A stretch of 64,000 bases of DNA, taken from contig CACNIG010000007.1 in the NCBI GenBank assembly GCA_902620455.1, positions 16,141 through 80,140 on the forward strand. Reading direction: 5' to 3'. Every line of letters begins with the position of its first letter. The stretch's first letter is position 1. Positions 26,335-33,045 of the stretch are shown piece after piece. This stretch comes from an uncultured Bacteroidota bacterium. GTDB taxonomy: Bacteria; Bacteroidota; Bacteroidia; Flavobacteriales; Flavobacteriaceae. Below the pieces are notes generated by a model. The model had not been told where the DNA came from, did not search any database, and saw only the letters and a list, made by a program, of their open reading frames with translations. The position numbers and the translations under genes are program-made.

Positions 26335-27012
26335 TTATTTTAAATATGGTAATTTGTTGATTTCCCAAATGCATAACGACTTATCAGTGTATATACCATC
26401 CATTTCGTTACATTTTTCATTATAAGTCATTAAAGGTTTAGGAAAATTAAATGGATCTTTTTCAAGATTGATTGGCCTCCAATCTGCTGAATATATATCC
26501 ATATTTTTATCTACATTAACAAAAGAAGTAGTCATAAGATATTTTGATCTAGATTGTTTAATTCTAAATATTGATTTTTTTATGTCTTCAAAAGAAAAAT
26601 GGACAAGGCAATCCCTAACTAACATCAAATCAGCCTTACCTAATTTTGAATTTGTAATGTCAGAGTGAAAAAAGCTGATATTAGAATTTTTAAATTTTTT
26701 CTTGTTCTCTGTAATAAGTTGCTTAACAATATCATGACCTTGATATTTTAGATTTCTCATATCCATTGATGACATCCAGTTATAGTCACCGCATGGTATG
26801 TCTATAATTGATTTTATTTTAAATTCTTTAATAAAATGTTCTAAAGCTTTTAAAACCTCTTTAGTATTTTCAATCTCTGAACCTATGCCTGACCTGCTTT
26901 CCTCACTCTCCCAAAAATTTTCATTATATATAAGTTCAAACCTTTCTTGTAAAGAAAGATTTAAAAATTTTGATTTTGAAAAGTTGTCGTAGTAAGATAT
27001 TTTTTTACCCAT
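26335..27012 (-). CDS. Class I SAM-dependent methyltransferase
   Basis: A 225-residue protein with a Rossmann-type SAM motif SIIDIPCGDYNWM (about residues 74-86), an acidic residue at the end of the next strand (KYQGHDIVKQL) and a motif-IV-like DLMLVRDCLVHFSF. The family fits methyltransferases found in glycan and small-molecule loci, but no such locus surrounds it. Substrate unknown. It is preceded by two small membrane protein genes on the same strand. Confidence 0.82.
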   Translation of the reverse strand: MGKKISYYDNFSKSKFLNLSLQERFELIYNENFWESEESRSGIGSEIENTKEVLKALEHFIKEFKIKSIIDIPCGDYNWMSSMDMRNLKYQGHDIVKQLITENKKKFKNSNISFFHSDITNSKLGKADLMLVRDCLVHFSFEDIKKSIFRIKQSRSKYLMTTSFVNVDKNMDIYSADWRPINLEKDPFNFPKPLMTYNEKCNEMDGIYTDKSLCIWEINKLPYLK

Positions 27013-27032
27013 GAAAATTGATTATAAATAAA

Positions 27033-27296
27033 TTAGAGAAAGGGGTCTCCTTTTTTTCTTTCCTTATTGGGATAAAAAATATCTTTAATTTTTTTGAAAA
27101 TATTAGTTTGTGAATTTCCAGAAAAGTATTTAAAAAATTGATCAATTAATAACTCAATTAATCCAGCTACAATTAATACCGAGAAAACTTTAGTGACTCC
27201 ATCAAGATCAATATTAAGAAAGTCTTCTATGAAGCCATTGGCAAATGCCAACAGGAACGTGTATAAAAAAAACCTAAGACATCCTTTTCCTTTCAT
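27033..27296 (-). CDS. Small membrane protein, 87 aa
   Basis: An 87-residue protein with a short basic N-terminus (MKGKGCLR), two hydrophobic segments (FFLYTFLLAFANGFI and VFSVLIVAGLIELLIDQFF) and a basic C-terminal tail rich in lysine. Spacing of 3 bases to the gene upstream and 20 to the methyltransferase downstream suggests one transcript. No family recognised. Confidence 0.55.
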   Translation of the reverse strand: MKGKGCLRFFLYTFLLAFANGFIEDFLNIDLDGVTKVFSVLIVAGLIELLIDQFFKYFSGNSQTNIFKKIKDIFYPNKERKKGDPFL

Positions 27297-27299
27297 TAA

Positions 27300-27521
27300 T
27301 TAAATACCAAATATGAACCAATCTAGCTGAGATATCATAATTAAAATTACAGTTGAATATAAAATCCAAATTATTGTCCCTTTTCGATTAAGTCCAATTG
27401 GACCAAGCCAGTCTGAGGCTTTTAAATGCCAATAAGACCTTAGAAAGTATCTCATTCCTATTATACTAAAGATTAATGCTGTAAGTTTTACAAGGAACCA
27501 AACATAAAAAAGGAATTCCAT
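27300..27521 (-). CDS. Small membrane protein, 73 aa
   Basis: A 73-residue protein with two or three hydrophobic stretches (FLFYVWFLVKLTALIFSIIG, GTIIWILYSTVILIMISQL) and a tryptophan-rich middle (YWHLKASDWLGPIG). It appears to be the first gene of the minus-strand run that continues through the methyltransferase, DUF2461 and amidase genes. No family recognised. Confidence 0.55.
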   Translation of the reverse strand: MEFLFYVWFLVKLTALIFSIIGMRYFLRSYWHLKASDWLGPIGLNRKGTIIWILYSTVILIMISQLDWFIFGI

Positions 27522-27597
27522 AATTTAACCTCTATATTTGTAACTTAAATATTAACTTAATTAAAGTAGTAAATTTTTAACCCAAATCTTAAAAAAA

Positions 27598-28005
27598 ATG
27601 CAAATACTAAAGTTTTTTCCACTAGTCTTATCAGGATTTATATCAGGAATTATTATTTATCAGTCTCTTTTCATTGCTCCATCGATAAACAAGTTACTCA
27701 GTAGTCAAGATGCAAGTTTATATTTAAGATACATCTGGCCTAAATTTTTTATAATTATTGGGATTTTATCACTTTTGTGCTTTATCTGTATTTCATTATT
27801 TAATTCAAACCAGAATACAGCTAAAATCTTTTCAATATTATCTGCGGTCTTAATGATAATCTGTTATTTAGCTATTCCTTTCATGAATCAAGCCAAAGAT
27901 TCTCTTAATGAAAGTCTTTTTATGATCCTTCATTTAGGAAGTATAATATTGACAATAATAACCTTGCTTATGAATTTCTCTATTTTTATTTTTTGGAAAT
28001 ATTAA
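27598..28005 (+). CDS. Four-helix membrane protein, DUF4149-like
   Basis: A 135-residue protein with four predicted helices. The start (FPLVLSGFISGIIIYQSLFIAPSI), the mid-region YIWPKFFIIIGILSLL and HLGSIILTIITLLMNF recall the TMEM205/DUF4149 group by helix spacing and the conserved Pro after helix 1. The match is from memory and not strong. It is 25 bases upstream of the ACT-domain gene on the same strand. Function unknown. Confidence 0.6.
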   Translation: MQILKFFPLVLSGFISGIIIYQSLFIAPSINKLLSSQDASLYLRYIWPKFFIIIGILSLLCFICISLFNSNQNTAKIFSILSAVLMIICYLAIPFMNQAKDSLNESLFMILHLGSIILTIITLLMNFSIFIFWKY

Positions 28006-28030
28006 AGTTTAATAATTACATTTCTACAAT

Positions 28031-28405
28031 ATGGATAAAAAAAAGGTTATTCTAAATAAGGGAGAATATGTATTCTGTTCTATCATAGACATTAATAAAA
28101 TTAGTATGAACAATATTATTTGTTCTTTTAAAGAGTCTGAAGGATATTCAATTATAATCTCAAAAGAAGAAGCAAAAAAAAATAATTTACAGTTTTATTT
28201 TGTTTCTGCTTGGATAACCTTAGAGATAGATTCAACTCTAGAATCAGTTGGTATAACTTCGGCGTTTTCAAAAAAACTAACAAAAGCTGGAATTAGTTGC
28301 AATGTTATTGCAGCATATCATCATGATCATATTTTTGTTCCTTATTTAGATAAACATAAGGCAATGAAAATACTTTCTGATATGTATGAGTCTCGAAATA
28401 ATTAG
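28031..28405 (+). CDS. ACT-domain protein (DUF2241/COG3602-like)
   Basis: A 124-residue cytosolic protein built of two small ACT-like units. The C-terminal half (AWITLEIDSTLESVGITSAF, then ISCNVIAAYHHDHIFVPY) is characteristic of the COG3602 group. ACT domains bind amino acids and other small ligands and usually regulate enzymes, but this one stands alone. The stop overlaps the convergent ThuA gene by 4 bases. Confidence 0.85.
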   Translation: MDKKKVILNKGEYVFCSIIDINKISMNNIICSFKESEGYSIIISKEEAKKNNLQFYFVSAWITLEIDSTLESVGITSAFSKKLTKAGISCNVIAAYHHDHIFVPYLDKHKAMKILSDMYESRNN

Positions 28406-29136
28406 TAATCCTCATAAGAGGCGTATAGAATACCTTTCTCAAGTAATTTAATAAATCTTTCATCTTCGTATACTTCCTTGGTGTGTCCTAGACCTGTATA
28501 GAATGACCTTCCACCGTCATACTCATGATACCATGTTATTGGATGATAGTCAGGATGTTCACCACCTATGTAGGAGTCTTCGTCAAGATTTAATAAAATA
28601 TTTACATCATAATTTACATAGTCAAAATTATACCACTCATCTTCAATTTCCCATTCAGAATCTAAATGATTAGTAATTTTATGGTTTATTGTTAAAATTT
28701 TACCATTCATGACTTCTGGATGGTTTCTATAGTAAGCACCTACCAACTTTCCATACCATTGCCAGTTATACTCTGTGTCAGCTGCTGCATGAACTCCAAC
28801 AAATCCTTTACCACTCTTAATGAAAGATTCCATAACTTTTTGTTCAACATCATTTAAAATTTCCTCTGTTGTGTTAAGAAAAATAATTGTTTTAATCTCT
28901 TTTAAATTTTTATAAGTAATTACGCTAGAATTATCCGAGTGATATACGTTAAAATTATTCTTATTACCAATGTTTTGTATTAGTTTAAGGCCTGATTCAA
29001 TCGAATCATGAACCCAACCTTTAGTTTCTGTAATTACAAGTACGGAATATGAGTTATTGCCAGAACAGTTAAGACAATTTATGTCTGTATCAAATGGAAA
29101 TAAAAAGAAATTAATGAATAATAACACAATCCTCAT
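28402..29136 (-). CDS. ThuA-domain protein, exported
   Basis: A 244-residue ThuA-like protein (trehalose-utilisation family, class-I glutamine-amidotransferase-like fold). A short hydrophobic N-terminus (MRIVLLFINFFLFPF) suggests export. Family motifs are visible: VLVITETKGWVHDSIESG near residue 32, GFVGVHAAADTEYNWQWYG near 112, HPITWYHEYDGGRSFYTGLG near 195. In marine bacteria ThuA proteins are often exported and associated with sugar utilisation, but no sugar genes are adjacent. It converges with the ACT gene. Confidence 0.9.
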   Translation of the reverse strand: MRIVLLFINFFLFPFDTDINCLNCSGNNSYSVLVITETKGWVHDSIESGLKLIQNIGNKNNFNVYHSDNSSVITYKNLKEIKTIIFLNTTEEILNDVEQKVMESFIKSGKGFVGVHAAADTEYNWQWYGKLVGAYYRNHPEVMNGKILTINHKITNHLDSEWEIEDEWYNFDYVNYDVNILLNLDEDSYIGGEHPDYHPITWYHEYDGGRSFYTGLGHTKEVYEDERFIKLLEKGILYASYEDY

Positions 29137-29158
29137 AATTAGGAGCTGTCGATGTTAA

Positions 29159-29611
29159 TCATTTTCCAAAAACCTTCTTTAATTGACCTTTAGAGAGCCA
29201 AGTCCATTTAACTTCATTAGAACCAGCAGCAGTATAAAGTATTTTTACTTGTCCCGAAGTTAATCTTGAAACACCTAATTTTCCTCTGTCTAACTCTATA
29301 TACCTTATTGGATCATTCCTTTTCATTTTGGAACCCATTAATATTGTGTTATAAATGTTATCTAACTCCTCATCAGTGGCCTTAAACATGACATTAGTCA
29401 TGTCATTCATGTCAGGAAATTCTAAATTTTGATATTTTAAATTATATATGTTTTCCTCGTTTATAACCTGTTTTGACAATTCAATATATTTATATAAAGA
29501 TGAAACTTTACCAACTGTTTCTACTGAATAACCAGTGGAATGTTGATCAGTTTGAGCATAAGAAAAAGTACATGCAATAATAGCGATTAATGCAATTAGT
29601 GGTTTTTTCAT
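29159..29611 (-). CDS. Secreted protein of unknown function, 150 aa
   Basis: A 150-residue protein with the signal MKKPLIALIAIIACTFSYAQ (cleavage after AxA-like YAQ) and a mature part without cysteines. A basic C-terminus (SKGQLKKVFGK) and a central Asp/Met-rich stretch (FPDMNDMTNVMF) are the only notable features. It lies between ThuA (22 bases downstream) and the YhhQ gene (13 bases upstream) on the same strand. No family recognised. Confidence 0.6.
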   Translation of the reverse strand: MKKPLIALIAIIACTFSYAQTDQHSTGYSVETVGKVSSLYKYIELSKQVINEENIYNLKYQNLEFPDMNDMTNVMFKATDEELDNIYNTILMGSKMKRNDPIRYIELDRGKLGVSRLTSGQVKILYTAAGSNEVKWTWLSKGQLKKVFGK

Positions 29612-29624
29612 ACATCAAAATTAA

Positions 29625-30221
29625 TTATTTTTTATTAATGAGAATTTTCTTTTTTAAGTAGTTTAACAATACCCCATAAACAGGGAGAAAAAGGATAAGT
29701 CCAATAATAATTTTTATAATAAGTTGATTTGTAGCAATTTCAAACCAATTATTTGCCATATATATGTCTTCTGAATTGTAAAAAGCACTAAAAAAGAACG
29801 AATATGTATCAATAATATTCGATACAAAAGTTGAAAGAGAGGGTGCAACCCACCAATAAGAGTATTTATCTCTAAAATATTGAAAGGCATTTATGTCAAT
29901 AAGAATACTTAACGCATATGCAATAGAGCTTGCAAGACTAATTCTCAATGCAATTGAAATTGGATTCTGTTCATAGTATATAATAAAAAAAGAAGAAATT
30001 ATTGCAAATGGAAAAGCAAATGAAATAGTTTTGGTTGCTATTGACTTACCGACTAGTCTTACTGTCAAATCTGTAGCTACAACAACTAATGGAAAGCTAA
30101 AGGCTGCCCATGTTAACTTTATTCCAAAAATTTCAATAGGTATAGATACAAGGAAATTAGATATCGTTATTATTACTATGTGAAGTAAAACTAGAAACTT
30201 TAATAATTTTCTATTTTTCAT
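29625..30221 (-). CDS. YhhQ/VUT-family 7-deazaguanine precursor transporter
   Basis: A 198-residue inner-membrane protein with about six helices, matching the VUT_1/YhhQ family that imports queuosine precursors (preQ0/preQ1). Conserved features include an early TWAAFSFPLVVVATDLTVRL segment with the acidic/basic pair in the membrane, and SNIIDTYSFFFSAFY near residue 134. The start overlaps the upstream phosphoribosyltransferase by 11 bases, linking nucleobase uptake with ribosyl transfer. No queuosine synthesis gene lies in the window. Confidence 0.85.
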   Translation of the reverse strand: MKNRKLLKFLVLLHIVIITISNFLVSIPIEIFGIKLTWAAFSFPLVVVATDLTVRLVGKSIATKTISFAFPFAIISSFFIIYYEQNPISIALRISLASSIAYALSILIDINAFQYFRDKYSYWWVAPSLSTFVSNIIDTYSFFFSAFYNSEDIYMANNWFEIATNQLIIKIIIGLILFLPVYGVLLNYLKKKILINKK

Positions 30222-30675
30222 CTATTTTCCACCAATTTTCCCAAGGAAAAACATACCAATAATCATGAGGTTTTGTGTTAACTGTTTTACCATAATATTC
30301 AACTTTTGAATTACTCTCTGATTTATTAATCAATACAGCAAAATGTATTTTTGTAGCCAGATGTTTACTTAAATCTTTGATTATGCCAATAGTATTGCCT
30401 GAATCATTTATATCATCAATTATTAGCACTGAATTAAACTGTTTAATTTTTTCTTTAATACTTGTTAAATCAGGCTCTATATTAGAGTCTCTCAATTCAA
30501 TATTAATTACTTCGTGTGGTTTATTGAGATAGTGTGAAAGATAAATACCTGGAGTACATCCTCCTCTATTAATACTAATTATTACTTCAGGATCATAATT
30601 TGAGTCGACCAATTGTGCAGAAATTTTCTTGATGGAATCAATCATTTCCTCAATTGTAAAATAAATTTTTTCCAT
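30211..30675 (-). CDS. Purine-type phosphoribosyltransferase
   Basis: A 154-residue type I phosphoribosyltransferase with the PRPP-binding motif VLIIDDINDSGNT (about residues 79-91) and the pyrophosphate loop ISINRGGCTPG (about 32-42). The C-terminal WYVFPWENWWKIDEK is typical of xanthine/hypoxanthine-type PRTases of the Gpt/HpcA group. It likely converts a free base and PRPP to the nucleotide. Translation is coupled to the YhhQ gene by overlap, and a 57-codon gene abuts its start. Confidence 0.87.
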   Translation of the reverse strand: MEKIYFTIEEMIDSIKKISAQLVDSNYDPEVIISINRGGCTPGIYLSHYLNKPHEVINIELRDSNIEPDLTSIKEKIKQFNSVLIIDDINDSGNTIGIIKDLSKHLATKIHFAVLINKSESNSKVEYYGKTVNTKPHDYWYVFPWENWWKIDEK

Positions 30676-30849
30676 CTACTTCTTCTTGTTCCTCTCAATG
30701 TTCCATAGTCCAACTACTCCCCATAACCCTAATGCAGAAAAACCAATATCTAAATAATCTACCTCAAAGTATAACAGAAACCCCATTATGCCAATTGCTA
30801 GAATTGCAGGGCTTGCATAAATAAGAAAAGGTTCTTTATCTTTTTTCAT
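30676..30849 (-). CDS. Very small two-helix membrane protein, 57 aa
   Basis: The frame runs from ATG (30847..30849) to TAG (30676..30678), and its stop directly abuts the phosphoribosyltransferase start with no gap. The product begins MKKDKEPFLIYASPAIL, has two hydrophobic segments (IYASPAILAIGIMGFLLYF and IGFSALGLWGVVGLW) and a basic end (NIERNKKK). Tight spacing and clean membrane topology argue that it is a real gene. Function unknown. Confidence 0.6.
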   Translation of the reverse strand: MKKDKEPFLIYASPAILAIGIMGFLLYFEVDYLDIGFSALGLWGVVGLWNIERNKKK

Positions 30850-30886
30850 GTTTTCAATATAGAAAATTATACTTTAAATTAGGAGT

Positions 30887-31270
30887 ATGAAAAAAGAATT
30901 AAATAAAAAAAGTGATGTTGTAACTGTTGTTATCGATGTTTCATTCAAAGATGATATTGAAAATGTGAAACACTACATAAGAGAAGAACAATGCCCTCTC
31001 TTTTATAGTTTTAATCATGATGGTATAATCAAATTTGAGTGGTTCTTAAACGAAGAGGATAACACAGCTACTCTTATTGAAGTATTTAAAAACTCTGATG
31101 TATGGGAAGAATTAGGAAATAAAGTTATTGGATCTCCTATTAACATAAGATTTAGAGAGTTATTTGAAATAGAAAAACTTACTGTTCTTGGTGATATTAA
31201 TGATACATTCAAAGAGAAGATACAACCTATGAATCCTATAATTAAAACCTATGTTGGGGGTATAAGCTAA
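30887..31270 (+). CDS. Small ferredoxin-like-fold protein, paralogue of 17416..17871
   Basis: A 127-residue protein without a signal peptide. Its strand-helix pattern (VTVVIDVSFK, FEWFLNEEDNTATLIEVF, FRELFEIEKLTVLGDINDTFKE, TYVGGIS) parallels the lipoprotein at 17416..17871 over the same length, with conserved FEIE, GDxxDxFKE and C-terminal GG. The pair therefore has one cytosolic and one exported member. The fold suggests dimeric alpha+beta-barrel proteins; no catalytic residues recognised. Single gene with a T-rich downstream gap. Confidence 0.7.
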   Translation: MKKELNKKSDVVTVVIDVSFKDDIENVKHYIREEQCPLFYSFNHDGIIKFEWFLNEEDNTATLIEVFKNSDVWEELGNKVIGSPINIRFRELFEIEKLTVLGDINDTFKEKIQPMNPIIKTYVGGIS

Positions 31271-31295
31271 AGCTAGATAGAAAGGCCTGTAAAGT

Positions 31296-31451
31296 TTATT
31301 TAACAAGAAACTTCTTTGCAAATTTAATAAGCCAACCAAATTTGTAATACATAATTTTCATTGTGTAAAACATATATGTTTTGGAATATGAAAGTTTTTG
31401 AATTAATTTATTACGCCCTAATATGTAGTTAATGCGTTTTAACAGACTCAT
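31296..31451 (-). CDS. Possible 51-aa strongly basic peptide
   Basis: An ATG frame (31449..31451) running to TAA (31296..31298) occupies most of the 248-base gap between the genes at 30887 and 31519. The product has 12 Lys/Arg and no Asp/Glu at all, with many aromatic residues (MSLLKRINYILGRNK..., ending KFAKKFLVK). It could be a membrane-active peptide, a remnant of a longer protein, or chance. There is no alignment evidence; the ordinary start codon and the lack of any other occupant of the gap are the only support. Confidence 0.35.
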   Translation of the reverse strand: MSLLKRINYILGRNKLIQKLSYSKTYMFYTMKIMYYKFGWLIKFAKKFLVK

Positions 31452-31518
31452 AATATAAAACTAAAGTAAAGAGTTTTAAAATATTAGTTTTGAGAGAAAT
31501 TTAAAAAATTATTAACTT

Positions 31519-31938
31519 TTAAATAAGAGACGGTTTTAATACTATCTCACAATTAAGTGCTCCTGAAATAGGGCAGTTCTTCTTTGCATCCTCAGCTAAT
31601 TCCTTAAATTCTTCTATTGACACTCCTGGCACCTTCGCACTAAGGTTAAGCTCTATGGAAATGATTTTTCCATCTACAAACGTTAATACTGCATCTGTAT
31701 TTAGTTCCTCTGGATTGTAGCCTGCCTCATTTAGGACAAAACTTAATTTCATATTAAAACATCCTGCATGAGCTGCAGCAATAAGTTCCTCCGGATTTGT
31801 TCCTAGCTTTCCTTCATCATTCTCAAATCTTGTTTTAAAACTATAAGGCATTTTATCAAAAGCTCCACTTTGAGCTGATAGAAAACCTTTTCCATCTGCA
31901 CCATCCCCTTTCCAAATTGCATTTACTTTTCTTTTCAT
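31519..31938 (-). CDS. osmC: OsmC-family peroxiredoxin
   Basis: A 139-residue OsmC protein, which reduces organic hydroperoxides through two cysteines. The start MKRKVNAIWKGDGADGKG and the two active-site regions match the family: GTNPEELIAAAHAGCFNMKL carries the peroxidatic cysteine, and KKNCPISGALNCEI carries the resolving cysteine (NCP). I chose the ATG at 31938; an open frame extends 23 codons upstream but overlaps the next gene and has no family similarity. It follows a small membrane protein gene after 25 bases. Confidence 0.93.
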   Translation of the reverse strand: MKRKVNAIWKGDGADGKGFLSAQSGAFDKMPYSFKTRFENDEGKLGTNPEELIAAAHAGCFNMKLSFVLNEAGYNPEELNTDAVLTFVDGKIISIELNLSAKVPGVSIEEFKELAEDAKKNCPISGALNCEIVLKPSLI

Positions 31939-31963
31939 AATATTTATTTTAGTTAAAACTGGG

Positions 31964-32161
31964 TTATTTCTTTTTCTTTCTAAAAAACTGAAATATTGCA
32001 AGTTCAATGAACATTAAAGCAAGAAAAATCCAAAAGAATAGATCATTATCATCATAAAAAAAGTATAAACCAGCAAAAACTAACGCAGGTATTAAAATGG
32101 CTATTTTTATTAAATTATCTTTAAATTCACCTGGGTATTCTTCCTTTTCTTCATTATCCAT
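31964..32161 (-). CDS. Small two-helix membrane protein, 65 aa
   Basis: A 65-residue protein with an acidic N-terminus (MDNEEKEEYPGEFKDN), two hydrophobic helices (IKIAILIPALVFAGLYFFY and LFFWIFLALMFIELAIF) and a basic end (FRKKKK). The topology is typical of small Bacteroidota membrane proteins. Divergent from the gene at 32195 across 33 bases and probably co-transcribed with osmC. Function unknown. Confidence 0.65.
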   Translation of the reverse strand: MDNEEKEEYPGEFKDNLIKIAILIPALVFAGLYFFYDDNDLFFWIFLALMFIELAIFQFFRKKKK

Positions 32162-32194
32162 ATTTTAAAGATAAGAAACCGGGGTTAATTAATT

Positions 32195-33031
32195 ATGAAA
32201 AAACAATTATTACTCATATTACTAGGTTTATTTATTGTATTTAACTCTTGTACAGATTACAATAAAAAGATCAATTTGATGACATATAATATTAGATTAA
32301 ATACAGAAACCGATAGTATTAACAAGTGGGATAATAGAAAAGTGGGAATTGTTAATCTAATTAAAGAAGAGAATGTAGATATTCTTGGAATTCAAGAAGC
32401 ACTTCCCGATCAAATTGAGTATCTATCTAATCAATTAAAAGATTATGATTATGTAGGTGAAGGAAGGGATGGTGGAAATAGTGGAGAGTATTCTGCAATC
32501 TATTATAAAAGAGAAAGGATGAATCTAATAGAGACTGAAACTTTTTGGTTATCTGAAACACCAGAAATACCCTCTGTGGGATGGGATGCAGTAATAAACA
32601 GGATTGTAACACTTGGAGTTTTTAAAATAAAAAATTTGGGTAAAGAATTAATAATTTATAATACTCATTTTGATCATATTGGTAAAGTTGCTCGAGAAAA
32701 ATCAGCTAGTATAATTCTTAATCATATAAGTAAAAATAATTACCAAGATAAACCAACTGTAGTTATGGGTGATTTAAATGCAAATCCTGACGAGTCACCA
32801 ATAAAATTATTATCAGAACAACTTGAGGATTCATTTAAGAAACTCCCAATAAAAGATCCTATTGGAACATTCAGTGGTTTTGATCCAAGAAGTAAACTAT
32901 CAAATAGGATAGACTATATATTTACCAAGGAAATAAAGATTATTGATTATAAGCACATCGACAAAAAATTACCAAGTGGACTTTGGCCATCTGATCACTT
33001 GCCTATTTTTATCTCAATAGTTTTTGAATAA
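32195..33031 (+). CDS. Endonuclease/exonuclease/phosphatase (EEP) family lipoprotein
   Basis: A 278-residue EEP-fold phosphodiesterase/phosphatase exported as a lipoprotein (MKKQLLLILLGLFIVFNSCTD, cysteine 19). Active-site motifs are intact: MTYNIR (Asn), GIQEALPDQ (Glu), NTHFDHIG (His/Asp), VMGDLNANPDES (Asp, Asn) and the final WPSDHLPI (Asp-His). Exported members of this family in Bacteroidota may act on phosphoesters such as DNA, lipids or sugar phosphates. The substrate cannot be told here. It converges on the PQQ dehydrogenase with a 14-base gap. Confidence 0.92.
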   Translation: MKKQLLLILLGLFIVFNSCTDYNKKINLMTYNIRLNTETDSINKWDNRKVGIVNLIKEENVDILGIQEALPDQIEYLSNQLKDYDYVGEGRDGGNSGEYSAIYYKRERMNLIETETFWLSETPEIPSVGWDAVINRIVTLGVFKIKNLGKELIIYNTHFDHIGKVAREKSASIILNHISKNNYQDKPTVVMGDLNANPDESPIKLLSEQLEDSFKKLPIKDPIGTFSGFDPRSKLSNRIDYIFTKEIKIIDYKHIDKKLPSGLWPSDHLPIFISIVFE

Positions 33032-33045
33032 TTACAATGGATTGA

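Noticed and set aside
27533..27540. TATATTTG resembling a -7 box before the gene at 27598
   Set aside because: No -33 TTG at the proper distance; one 8-base match is expected by chance in this base composition.
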